A stretch of 64,000 nt of DNA, taken from Fagopyrum homotropicum (lineage: Eukaryota > Streptophyta > Magnoliopsida > Caryophyllales > Polygonaceae). Of this stretch, positions 24,601 through 35,998 are shown one piece after another; position 1 is the stretch's first letter; each line of letters starts with the position of its first letter. The position numbers and the translations under genes are program-made. Below the pieces are notes generated by a model that searched no databases, was not told the origin of the DNA, and saw only the letters and a list, made by a program, of their open reading frames with translations. The stretch lies in assembly GCA_033239125.1 (NCBI GenBank), contig BSWB01000005.1, positions 21,567,447-21,631,446 on the forward strand, given 5' to 3'.

Positions 24601-25640
24601 TCTAACTAACGTAGAGACAAGGAAAAAGGAAGTGTTTCTGTCACCTTCTACTAAAAACTTGTTGCGGGATTTCTGTTGCCACAGGAGCTCCTCCTGGTCT
24701 ATGATCAACTCAAACTCAACCAGAAGAGAATTGTGGATAGTAATCAGTCCCTGGGATAAATTAGTCTCAATTTCCTTCTGAATAGCTGTCAGGCGATTAA
24801 TGAGGTCTCTCTTTTTGGAATCAATCTTGTCGAATGTGATTTCATTCCATCCGAGTAGCTTGTTTTTGAGAACCTTAGGGTAATCATCGTGGAGTACCCA
24901 GACAGCTTCGAATCGGAATGGGCGACGGGACTTGTCAAACCGTCGGAGAGGATTTAACTGGAGCAACAGGGGGTTGTGGTCAGAAGAAAGCGCCGGAAGG
25001 TGACAGACAGTGGCCTCCGACCAGCCAATTCTCGCGTGCCCGTTCATGAAACCCTGTCCAAGCGCTTGGATATTCTATGTTCAGTGGTGAGTCCTCTATT
25101 CCAAGTATACATAGGTCCACTGAATCCCATGTTGATTAGTTGAGTGTCATCAACCCATTTCTAGAAGACACCCGTGCCAAGTGACAGGGTAGAGGAGGAA
25201 CCACTAACCTTATCAAGACTGAGCACGCAGTTGAAGTCACCCCCTACCAAGACGGGACCAGAACACCCATTTAATAGTATCAAGTAAGGCATTCCAACCC
25301 GCTGCGCGACGTCATGAGTGAGAGGGTTATAGACTACAAAGCAATCGAATAAAGTGTAGTTGATCAAGACAGAAGCATGGATAAAGTTATCTCTTTTCGT
25401 TTGACTGTGACGTTGAGGTTCATAGAGTTCCAATTCATCCATATGCCACCTTCGAATCCGATAGCATCCATCCTTACAAAGTGAATTTAGATATGAGACA
25501 AATGTCATCTGCTTGAGCACCCGATATCTTGATTTCGAAGAGGAGAAGAAGATAAATTTGATGACGGTTAACCATGTAGTTCAAGGCTTTGCGGAACCGC
25601 CTGTTATCCTCACCCTTACAAAAAGGGCATTTATTTTGAA
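21697..25640 (-). pseudogene. LINE ORF2: endonuclease, reverse transcriptase, zf-RVT and RNase H, frame broken
   Basis: The order is that of plant L1-clade elements. The N-terminal AP-like endonuclease (about 25600-24960) has VGGDFN and ends in SSDHNPLLL. The reverse transcriptase (about 24310-23260) has ISLIPKG, FRPIGLCNV, FIPGRMI, IDLEKSYDRLDW and GVRQGHP; the FADD-type catalytic motif near 23700 is out of frame with the preceding block. The zf-RVT domain (about 22730-22430) has FLWMVTRDRLLTN and a CSMC knuckle. RNase H (about 22180-21840) has GWVKLNTDGS. The protein would nick the target, copy the LINE RNA and remove it. At least four frame changes split it. 22324-22938 and 24328-25047 are the longest intact pieces. 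Confidence 0.92.
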
Positions 25641-26994
25641 CCGTCAGACTTGGCGGTCCCTGGTGGCTGAAGGTATCCATCCGGTTCAGTGGCTTCTCCC
25701 ATGCTGACATCCGCTCGATCTGGTGGCACAAAATCAAGCGCCGAAAAAGGGGGAGATGAATCTATATTCATCTCCGGCAACTTTTGGGCGACCGTAAGAC
25801 CATCTTCAGACGTGGGTAATGTTGTAATCGGATTGGTTACAAGAGGAACAGGGATTGCTTGGAGAACCCTAAGGGTTGGAATTTGGGTCTCTTGGGCCAT
25901 AGTAGACGGACAGGTGGATAGTGGGCCCTATAATGATTCAACGCCATTAGGGTTAACTTTCGGGTTTCCCATTTTTGCCCTTTTTGCTTGTTTTTGGTGT
26001 GCACTCCCTTTTGATAAATGATTGGCCGTTATTTTTTTGGCAACATGTATTCTCCTTTCATCATTGCTCTCAATTACTAGCGTAATAAATGTGAAATTAT
26101 TTCCTTATGTAACGGTTTCTTCTCTTCGACTGTTGTCGGGAATTTCACTAGTTGCGCTTGTTCCGGCATCTGCAAGGGCCTGGAATTTGTTCGGCGTGGT
26201 GACCATGGCGTGGTTTGTTGTCTTACCAAATTTCTTTTGTGCAGATTTTCTTGGTTTCCTGACCACCGATATCCAAGGTCCAAGAAAAGACTCACCGGTT
26301 GCATGGGTGGTATCAGGCCGACAGATTTAGACTGATCCTTATTACATTCCGGGATATGAGAAGTATCATGCGGGCCTAAGGTCGCAGTTTGTTGGCCAGA
26401 TGCCCGATTCTGAGAGCATCTTTCAACTCCATGTCCTTACAACCCACACCGATGACATATTGTATTTAGGCCTTCATATTCCAAATGAACACGTGATTCT
26501 CCGATTAAGATGGTTCCGATCAAAGGTCTGTCGAGTTCAATCTCGATGCATACGCGAGAAAATTTTCCTTTAGTTGCGTACAGAGTGTTAAGATCCACTT
26601 TCAGTGGGGTTCCCAGTGTAGATGCCAGTCCGTAGAGGACTCCCTCGTCATATAATTGCATGGGGAGACCGGATAATTTGGCCCAAGTGTAGATCGAGCG
26701 CTGATTGTCTATGTAGGGATTGAAGTCCGCAGTCCATGGACGAACAGTAATATAGTGCCCGAAGATTTCCCAAGGCCCATCGGTAAGCGCTTTTATAAAA
26801 TCTTCTTCTTGCACGAATCGAACAGCGTAGAACCCGTTAGGTAGATCTAGAATTGTCATCAGTCTTGATGATCTTCATAGCTGGTATAGTCGTCGTTCCA
26901 GCAGTCGGAACTCCACGTTTCTTCCAAGGACTATGATGATAACAAACTTCTTCCACTTCTCTGCAAGTCCATCCACCACATCAATTTCAGCCAT
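25631..26994 (-). pseudogene. LINE ORF1 (DUF4283 / zinc-knuckle nucleic-acid-binding protein), frame broken
   Basis: The start codon at 26992-26994 opens MAEIDVVDGLAEKW, a typical beginning of plant L1 ORF1. The main conserved block at 26437-26859 has the DUF4283 signatures GFYAVRF and DGPWEIFGHYITVRPW, the ICIE-type strand, and ends in an ICHRCG zinc-knuckle start. A Pro/Thr-rich C-terminal part is at 25631-25900 in another frame. ORF1 proteins coat LINE RNA and assist target-primed reverse transcription. Several frameshifts separate the blocks, so no functional protein is expected. Confidence 0.85.
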
Positions 26995-27541
26995 GGCTAG
27001 GCCTCGAGCCCCCTCTGGAAATGAAATACGCATTCTTCGTGATTCAATCAGGGAATCACACCATAAAGGGGCCCACAACGTATAACTTTGAATAGGAGGG
27101 TTTGTCTAATGGTATGGTATGGCTTGTGGAGGTGGAGGTTGAGCAACTTTCATGGGGGAGGGTTATTCATCTGAGAGCTTTTTTCTACGGAGTTAAAGAA
27201 AATCCACTCTCTCGTTAATAAAAATCAATTTATGCTAACACTTTTTGGATACGAGCTTGTTGGCTTATAAGATATTCATTTTGAGTGTAGTTTATACTTG
27301 TAAGATTTAGTTATAGTTGTAATTTTTATTTGCATGCGTCCTTGTTAACGATGTTTAAATTATGATCTTAGTTCTAATGACAAATTTTATTGATGTTTCT
27401 TCTAAATTCAATTTAAATCTATTAAATTTTAGTTTGAAGAAGTTATGTTTAGATTTTTTCGTTTATATTTTTATGTAGGGGTTATTATGGATACTATGTT
27501 TGTACACTTATATGTTTTAAGAGTAGTTTAAACCCAAAAAC

Positions 27542-30500
27542 TAAGCATGTCCACGGGTCACGGGTCACCCGTGACCCGGAGGGTCCGGGTTCCCCCGGGT
27601 CGCGGGTACGGGTAAGGGTCGTCAGATCCTTACCCATTGGGTAGCCGTTGTAACGGCTATATTGATTAAAAAAAAAACAATATACTTTAATAAATCTAAC
27701 CCAAAAACAATTCTATAAATACTCCAAACCCAATTCATTTCATCTCACACCAATTCTCATTCAATCATTTATTCACTCTCTCAATCTCTCCATAATTTCC
27801 AACTCTTACAATCTTACATTCAATTACTCTCTTAATCTCATATTCTCATTCTCTTATTTTTCATTTTACCACTCTTACTACCACATTCTATTATTCAAAA
27901 AAAAATGTCTAGCCGAGGAAGACGTTCCGTTAGCGGTGCCGGTCCTTCATCCGGCGAAGGTTTTACCCGAGGACGGCATTTTGTTAACGGTCCTCCAACC
28001 GGTTCGGATTTAAGGCGAGACTTATTAAGTGGAGATCACGGAATCACCTACTTTCCCCAACACCCAAGGATCCGAGACCGAATTCACGGAGGAGCCGGAG
28101 GAGCCGCCGTTGAACAACACTCAACTAACGGCGGCGGTCTCCCGATTTTGGTTTACAAAAGGTGCTCCCGATGCCAACGGAGTTTACTATGCCAAATGCA
28201 ATTTTTGTGCGGCACAATACAAGCACAAAAAGGGAGAAGGCTACGAGAACTACAAGAGGCATATCCGGAACAAGCATCCCGAGAAAATGGGATTAGCACG
28301 AGGGCAAACACAACTTACCGGGTACGCATCTACTTCTAACCAACCTCCTTCTCTATTTACATATGATCATTCTTTCTTCAATGGATGCATTTTCTGAAAT
28401 GTTGGCCGTAGATTCTTTAGCATTTAGTTTTGCACAAAATGTTGGTTTTAATGATTGGATGCAAAATCATGCTCAACCCGCATATAAACCGATTTCTCAC
28501 CAAACCGCTATTAGAAAAATGACGCATAAATATAAATTCGTAAAGAAGAATTGATTAAATATTTTATAGAAAACGGTGATATTCAAGTTTCTATTTGTAG
28601 TGATATTTGGACCGACGGTTTTCAAAAAAATTCATATATGGGTATTACTTGTCATTTTGTTGATAAATTTTGGATTCTAAACAAAAGAGTTTTAGCATTA
28701 CGAGTTTTCAACGAATAACACACCGCCCAAAATATTGCCCGTTTGATTGCAAATGTTTTGGAAGAATATAGATTACTTTCACGAGTTTTTTCAATCGGGT
28801 TTGACAACGCCTCCGCTAACACGTCTTCCATTAGAGATTTAACCAACTATTGTAAGCCGACGGTTGGAGGTAAACTTTTTCACATTAGGTGTGCCGCTCA
28901 TATTTTAAACTTGTGTGTTCAAGACGGTTTATCATACGTTGGAGATTTAGTACAACCTATTCGAAAAATTCTTAATGAACTTTGGTCTAAAAAAAGTGTA
29001 CGTACTAAATGGTATGCATATTGTAAACAAAATAGCGTTTATCCTAAAAAATTTCCAAAAGATGTTTGTACAAGATGGAACTCTACTTACAAAATGATTT
29101 ACGAATCATATGAATATCGAGAACTTTTAAATGGTTTTGCCGCACAACATATTGACGGTGATTTTGTTTTCGGTGAATCTTGGGTTTTAGCAAAAGATGT
29201 AATGGAGGTTTTTAAATATTTTTATGATGCTACAAACACTTTTAGTTATGTTTATACACCAACTTCAAACATATTTTGTTATGTAGCAATTAATATTGCA
29301 TTTGCAATTCAACAAGGTCTTTTAATTGAAAATATTTCACAAGCTATTTATTCAATGCGAAGTAAATTGTTAGATTATTATACAACCATTCCCGATGTTT
29401 TTCTTGTTGCATTTGTGTTAGACTCTAGACGTAAAATAGATGGTTTAAAACAATTTTTAGAAAGTTATTATGAATTTTTAGGTTTAGAACAACATCCCGA
29501 TTGTCATGTTTCTACCATAATTGCTAAAGTTAGAAAATTATTTGATGAATTATTGGTTCAATATCGTGTTTTCGATCGAGGTCAATCTTCTCAACCCCCT
29601 CCTCGTTCTTCATCTTCAAGTTCATCTAAATTTAAATCAATTGCTAGAGATTTGTTTGGCCCGAAAAGGGCAAAACCACGTCGAGTTCCAACTCGGAACT
29701 CGACGAATATCTAACCATTTCTTTTGAGTTTGCCAATGATAAGCAGAAGAAGATTTCAACATATTAGAATGGTGGAGCCGACCGGAGAGAATGAGGTTCC
29801 CTACCCTCTCAAGGATCGCGGCACAAATTCTCGCCGTTCCCGCCTCAACGGTAGCGGTTGAGCAAACCTTTAGCCGGAGTGGAAAGGTGCTCGATCCGAC
29901 GAGATCAAGCATGTTGCCCGAGACGTTGGAGGCACAAGTCCTCCTTGCCGATTGGAGGAAAGCGGAAATACGAACACAAAAGAACAACCTCTCGGCAGAG
30001 GAAGGCGACGAAGATGACGACCACCAACAACAAACGCCATCGGATGTATCGGCGGGAGAGTCCGACTAAGGTAAGGGTCAATTGGGGATGTAAACAAAGG
30101 TAAGAGAACTACGTGGGCTTTGATTCCTCCTCCCCGAGAGGATACGTAGGTAACCGGGATTCCGGTTCAAGCCCAATTCTTCCCTTTTTTTTAAAAAAAA
30201 GTTTAAGACTTAAACTTAAAAAAGAAGAAAATAAACTAATAAAAAGAGGACTTAAACTTAAAAAAATTGGACTTACACTTTAAGTCCAATTTTTTTAAGT
30301 TTAAGTCCTATTTTTATTAGTTTATTTTCTTTTTTTTTAATTTTAAGTCCAATTTTTTATTAGTTTATTTTCTTTTTTTTTAAGTTTAAGTCCAATTTTT
30401 CTCTTCTATTTATTTTCTTATTTTTTTAAGTTTATTTCCATTATTTTTTTTTTAAATTTTTTTATGGTGAGGTGGCCGACCCGTCGACCCGGAGGGTCGA

Positions 30501-30657
30501 CCACATACACGAGTCCGGGTCCGGGTCACCCTCCCCGGACCCCTGACCCGGCGGGTCGGACCCGTCGACCCGGCGGGTCGGCCACATATACGAGTCCGGG
30601 TCCGGGTCACCCTCCCCGGACCCCTGACCCGGCGGGTCGGACCCGTGGACATGCTTA
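27542..30657 (+). mobile_element. hAT transposon, 3116 bp, full-length but with a defective transposase
   Basis: Terminal inverted repeats are TAAGCATGTCCACGGGTC at both ends. The flanking 8-bp target duplication is perfect: CCAAAAAC at 27534-27541 and 30658-30665. The left subterminal region is dense in GGGTCACGGGTCACCCG-like words. The right one has two tandem copies (about 78-bp unit, 30480-30650) of GACCCG/CGGGTC-rich sequence. The interior carries a BED/hAT transposase gene, described separately. A perfect duplication suggests a fairly recent insertion. Confidence 0.96.
27905..30069 (+). pseudogene. hAT transposase (BED zinc finger, RNase H-like core, hAT dimerisation domain), broken
   Basis: The Ser/Gly/Arg-rich start is at 27905. 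The BED finger is at about 28130-28290 (CNFC, then HIRNKH), in another frame. The catalytic core follows: CSDIWTDG near 28600, FDNASANTSS at 28800, CAAHILNLCVQDGL near 28895, TRWNSTYKM near 29075. It ends in ELDEYL and the dimerisation block with ILEWW and AVEQTFSRSGKVLDPTRSSM (to 30069). The protein would bind subterminal repeats and cut and paste the element. Lesions seen: frame changes near 28022, 28380, 28545, 29680 and 29740, and an in-frame TAA at 28716-28718. Some could be sequencing indels, but the host gene nearby shows none. The longest open piece is 28743-29714. Confidence 0.92.
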
Positions 30658-30665
30658 CCAAAAAC

Positions 30666-32012
30666 ATGTAAAGATCTAGTGTATTGTTTGATATTCGAAG
30701 ATTAGTGGGTAATTATAAGACGAACTAATATTGCTAAAAATTATATTCGAAAACAAAATATTATTCACTTAATAAAAATTCATGTTTAGTTAATAATTAA
30801 AGTGAAATATTAGATGTCTTTTAACGCATAAAAATATTATAATTATTTTTATTTCATTTCTATTTTATCCCTCTAATCAAACGAGCAATCAAATTATAAT
30901 GAAAATCTTAAAATTACAAAATTCATAAAACTGCCCAAAATTTGTGTAAACCTTTTCCCTTACAAGAAATTCCAAAGAGCTCGCACCACACTTAAAAAGT
31001 AATAAACCAACACCTTTTTTTTTTAATGATAGAGATGTATTTTTTTTTATTGAAAAGTAATACCAAATCAAAAAATACAAACAAAAATTGATGTCTTAGA
31101 TTAACTTTTAAATTTTGGGATAAAAATAACCTATTTAAATTTAGAAATAAAAAAACTAACCACCAATTATTTAATTATTTATTTATACCATTTAATTAAA
31201 AATAATCAAATTATTATTATTATTTTTCCATTTTATACAATCAACATTTGTGACTACTTATTGATATTTATTATTGACAATCCATTTTATATTTGCACGG
31301 TCAACGAGTGTCATATGTGAACAAATACTTGTTGACTGTCAATAAACATTTGATGACAATCAGCAAAAAAAAAAAAAAAAGAATTATTATATCTCAAAAT
31401 ATTGTATGATATAATATGGACTTGTTTAATACACGTACAATCGGGTTAAAATTAGAAATCGGGATAAAACGAAGAATGACTTATGATTCATGAAACATGA
31501 TGTTTGGTCAAGATTATAATTAAAATTTGGGTTGAAACGCATTAATTTTATAAATGATGAATGACCTAATCAGAATAATGACTTGTTTGGTACACGTGCA
31601 ATCCGATTAAAATTAGAAATCGGAATAAAACGAGAAATCGGAATAAGACTAGTTATTACTTTTGGCGATACTAAAAGGTCCACCAATAGTTGTGAATCTT
31701 TCTCCAACGAGGTTCATTTGTTATTAATATGTAACTTGGCCTAAGCATACATATAAGGCTATAAATGCATGATCTTATATTTCATATTGGCACTATATGT
31801 TATCTTTGGTTCGTTGAATTGAATTTCATCCACACAATGAAACAAATGTGAATTGAGAGATGTGTATCCACGTCACTCCCTATCTATTTCTCATAAATTG
31901 ACATCTTTCGACTTTGGCCACACATTTTTTTTAAACAAAAAGAGTATATAAAATTAATAATGAATGAGATGCCCCCACGCGTGGACGTCAAGTAGAAAGT
32001 ATCCCTTCATTT
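30666..32012. other. AT-rich intergenic DNA with a diverged internal duplication
   Basis: No gene is seen. The segments at about 31420-31480 and 31580-31640 repeat the phrase ACTTGTTT, a CACGT-type word and TTAAAATTAGAAATCGG, and may be remnants of a small element. Confidence 0.45.
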
Positions 32013-32688
32013 TAGGTGGACATAAATTCCGATAATTTCGTCCCGTCTCGGTCCCGTTTTAATCCTATTTTGGATGAGATTTGGAAAAAAAATGTATATC
32101 TCGTCCCATAAAAATTTGTAGGATGAGACGCGAGACGGAAACTTCCCATCCCAATTAATATTGTCCCGTCCCGCATATATATAAATAATATTTTTATTTT
32201 TAAAAATATTATATAGATAAATAATATATATAAATTATAATTTTGTATTGATATGAATTATAAAAATAATAAAATAATAAAATATAACATTATTTTAAAC
32301 AACGTGTTAAAGAAGATTATATTTTGTAAACTAAGTACACTGCAATGCTAGAATTTTTTAATGTTAATCGGAGAAACACACTTTGGTCTAACTTGTATTC
32401 GTTTTGAATGTACTAACTACTAATGTAGGCCTCTTGAATTAATTATCGAATTTTTGATCATTTGTGTCTTTAAACATGAGAGAAAACAAATACACATGTC
32501 AAAAATATAATCGGTGTATAAATCTTGCAGGGAGACCCATCCCGTCCCATCCCACGTGGGACAGGGCTCGCGCGGGACGAAGAAAAAAAAAGTTGTAAAT
32601 CCCGTCTCGTCCTGTCCCGCTTATAACTTGGAGGACGGGTCGCAGGACAACCCCAATCCCGTCCTGTCCCGTTCCATGCCCAACCCTA
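32013..32688. mobile_element. non-autonomous hAT element, copy B (676 bp, inverted relative to copy A)
   Basis: The left end TAGGTGGACATAAATTCCG corresponds to the inverted right end of copy A at 17469, and the right end CAACCCTA to the inverted left end of copy A. The interior has the same GTCCCGTCCCG-type subterminal words and an AT-rich centre. The flanking 8-mers CTTCATTT and ATTAATTT match at 6 of 8, a decayed target duplication. Confidence 0.78.
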
Positions 32689-32880
32689 ATTAATTTATAT
32701 TGGACTTTGGACTTTGTTTATACTCCCCAAAAAGTATCAGATTATTATCTTTACGTATGTCGGATATTATTTTTTTATAAAAAATGATTTAGATTAAATT
32801 AACTTAAGAACATAAGATTTTAATATTGTAACACCTCAAGTTCTCGGAACTCGGGGAGCTACTGGTTAGGACCGAACAAT

Positions 32881-35800
32881 TGTAACGCCCAAATTTTTGG
32901 CGCGTTTGCGGTATTTTTTTTTTATTCAGCTTTTATCGATATTTTATTAACCTAAATATTTCTGAGGGTATTTTCACATTGAAAATTAAATTTTATGAGT
33001 TTATATATTTTAAATTATATATATTCGATCCACATATTTCTCTTTTCCGGTATCTTAGTTTTTGGAAAAGTTTGGAAACGTTTTCCGATCCGAAATTTCC
33101 GTTCCGACTATTTTCGATCGAGAATGTTTTAGTTCCCTATATTTTTCTTTTCTTTTTCCCTCTCTTTTGGCCTATGTCTCCCGACCCATTTGATGTATAG
33201 CTGCCTTGCCTCCTGTGTGACCGCCCAAGCTACAGATTTAACCCATGCTAGCTCCTGATCCTACCCTATTTGCATCCTCCACAGCTACCTCCTACAGGGA
33301 TACTCCGACCCCTCGTCTGCGCCAGCCCCTGCAATCCCAGTACCAACACTCAACCTCACTTCGTATCTCTCCTGCAGCAACCCACAAACGACTCAACCTC
33401 AGCACATTCCTTCTACCATTCTTCCTGTCTTCACGCAACAAGGAGAAGGAGCAGCTTCTCTGGGCTACCTCGCAAGAATGAGCCTCGCCGGAGCACCTGT
33501 GCAGCCCTGCCGCTGCCTGCGTCGATTCACCGGGCCATCAGTGCAGCCCCACCTGCTGCTAACGGAAAGTAGAGGAATACTACACCCTTGACACCACCAT
33601 CCCTCGTGTATCTTCCCATCGAGACTCACCGGACTAGAGCCCTTCTGAACCCTATTCGAGCATCTACTGGTGCCGCCGAAGGAACCACATGTGACGCACA
33701 CTTCTCCCACCATCTGCTTCTCTGTTGTGTCTCTCTTCCAGCCTCACCTGGAGTAACCTCCGCCAACAAGGATCACCGGAGCCCCTTCGCCGCCGTCGAA
33801 GCCTTGCTGGAACCCACCAGAGCCTCCGTCGCTCTGCCCCGTCTTGCCGCTTTCGCCAAGCCGGAGAAGCCCTCTGTCACTTTCGCACTGTTGAATCTTC
33901 CCCTCGAGCCACACCGGTGCTTCTCTGCCTCCACCGGAGAAGCCTCGCAGCCGCCGGAATGGTCCCCGTCATGCCCTGCTTGCCTCGCCTTGCCTGCCGG
34001 AGCCAGAGCAGCCGCCGCCGCCTGCGTTCCTTCTCCTGGCTGTGAGATACGAGGGTTAAAGAAACCCTTTCCCCTTTTTAAATCGGGCCCCTCAGTTTGT
34101 GGTTAATTACAATTTGTGACCCCCTGTTTTGTATTTGCAGTTTTGGCCCACTTTCTGAGTTTATGCAATTATGCCCCTACTGAAATTAATTACAGAAAAC
34201 GGCCCAAGGAATTAATTTACGAATAATGTCCCATATTTCTAAAATTGTATTAATTGGCGGAAAATGTATTTATGGGTTTTAAATTTGGGATTTACTTGAA
34301 TTATATTCTTATTTATATATACCATCTATGTTATACTCATGTTGGATTAATTCTGGGTTATGACTCAAAGATTAAATTACGGGATTTTAACGTTGGCTTT
34401 AAAACGAGTTTTACCTTGAGTTTATGATGTTATACAATTTGCCCGGAATATATATTTACGTTTTTTTTAAGTTGGGTTTTAAAAGTGGAGTTTTCCTTAT
34501 ATTTATATATGATAAGTATTCCGTTCAAATTTAGCGTTACGCTAAATTTGTTTAGTTTGGTGTTAGGTTCGGAAGCGCCCGATAAAGGCCAACAAATCCT
34601 TTCTCGACGTTTGTAGCTCATCTTCCGCCTTTGACCTCGTGTGAGTATTTCCTTCCTTGATCTTGTTATGTCTAGTATTAGTATCATGCTAAGTTGGATA
34701 ATTTAGCATAACTTAGAGTAAATACCAAGTAGTGGTTGAACCTTAGGTGAGTTTTGAGGATTTATGATTATTGTAAGACTTGAGGTGTTGATGTTATCTT
34801 GTGAGGTTTGAGAATTGGAGTATATGATTGTTGAGTTTATGGGCTAGGATATGCGTAGCCTAACATGGTATTGTTACCGTTGAGTTTGTTGGGATTAGGA
34901 GTTTGTTATCCTAGTATGTGTTATGGGTTATGATCCTGCGAGATCATAAGGTCTAGAAGTCTAAGGACTTCTAGCTTGTGTTGAGTGAGATGTGAGAATG
35001 AGAGATTCTAGGATGCGGTCCTAGAATGAGAGTCAAATGATCTCGAGTAGATCATTTGTGTAGAAGTCTTAGACTTCTGGAGTTGAGCGAGTTGTTGATA
35101 TAGTTATCTTCTTGTGAGCAGGTTGTGGACTCCTCCCTAAGGAAGCGAGAGTATTGTGAGTTAAGTGTGGTGACGAGGTAAGTCTTCGGACTTACTTAGC
35201 TCGTATTCTTTGTATTAGCATTATTGTGTGTTGGGTGGTGTGTGTTTATTATTTTACTGTTTATAACAACTAAACCGGAAATAGGATTACCGACCTTTAT
35301 ATTATTTGGCCCAAGTGTATGATAACGGGCGGTGACATCACTGCCTGGCTCCCCGTGAGAGCTAGGGGGATCTCGGCGACTGGCCCGTGCTGGTTAGACG
35401 GTCGGAGGCATCCGACCGTTCCATTGCCGGAAGAAGGAACCGAGGCGAGTTTCGGAGGATTCTCGTGTCACAAAAGAAGTTGAACTAGAACGGGATATGA
35501 CTTAATAAATAAAGATAATAAACCGGATTTGTGTGCTTAGAGTGTGTTGTGTGACTATGTTGAATTAATTGTGTTTGTGTCTTTCCCTTTAATTCTAATG
35601 CTTCGAATGTGAGCTAACGGTTTTATACCGAATGTTGTAGTTTGCCATGCAGGTTAGGCATGCTCCGAGAGATCCGGAAGGGTGGGCAGCCGGGGTCCGT
35701 ACATTTTAGGAAGGGTTTGTTTGGAGTCACGTTTGGAGTTTTGTATATTGTATTATTGTATGCCGCATGTATGGCATTTGGTCTTTGTAGTTGTTTTCGG

Positions 35801-35981
35801 CTGAAGTCCGTTGTTTGTTTTCTTTTGGGTTTTCTTACATTGCATAAAATGTATTTCGGTTTTGGCCTATATTTGTGCCTTGTTGCAAGATCCGGTGAAA
35901 TTGTTGTCAAGCTAAGGGTCGGGACCCATTGTGAGGTCCCAACCCGTAGCGCCCCGAGTCCCGCGGATTTGGGGTGTTACA
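32881..35981 (+). repeat. 5' LTR of the chromovirus-like element (3101 bp)
   Basis: It begins TGTAACGCCC and ends GGTGTTACA. It contains a GC-rich CCGCC/GCCG block (33250-34050) and a run of hairpins at 34928-35195. The short reading frames in the GC-rich block show no recognisable domain and are not annotated as genes. Confidence 0.97.
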
Positions 35982-35985
35982 AAAG

Positions 35986-35998
35986 TGGTATCAGAGCC
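35986..35998 (+). promoter_or_regulatory. primer-binding site, initiator tRNA-Met type
   Basis: TGGTATCAGAGCC starts 4 bases after the 5' LTR. It is complementary to the 3' end of plant initiator methionine tRNA and would prime minus-strand DNA synthesis. Confidence 0.93.

Larger units (their letters stand above)
19801..27204 (-). mobile_element. L1-type LINE insertion unit with candidate 3'-transduced segment
   Basis: The unit lies between a direct repeat CACTCTCTCATTAAT (19786-19800) and CACTCTCTCGTTAAT (27205-27219), 14 of 15 matching. A T9 run at 19801-19809 is the A-tail of the minus-strand element, directly beside the duplication. The canonical LINE runs from a 5' UTR near 27200, through ORF1 (from 26994) and ORF2, to a 3' UTR ending in a second A-tract (T10 on plus) at 21570-21579. 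The 1.76 kb between the two A-tracts (19810-21569) is not LINE sequence. It is either flanking DNA picked up by 3' transduction or a later insertion into the tail. Confidence 0.85.

Noticed and set aside
30452..30679. 71-codon frames on both strands, Pro/Gly/Arg repeats
   Set aside because: They are created by the GACCCG tandem repeat of the hAT right end.
33245..34106. Open frames (up to 172 codons) in the GC-rich block of the 5' LTR, repeated at 40700-41561 in the 3' LTR
   Set aside because: Several frames are open at once, the composition is Pro/Ala/Ser/Arg-rich from GC bias, and no domain is recognisable. Identity between copies is explained by the LTRs being young.
35986..35998. tRNA-like sequence at the primer-binding sites
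   Set aside because: Only the complement of a tRNA 3' end is present, as expected for a retrotransposon primer site; no cloverleaf was seen.
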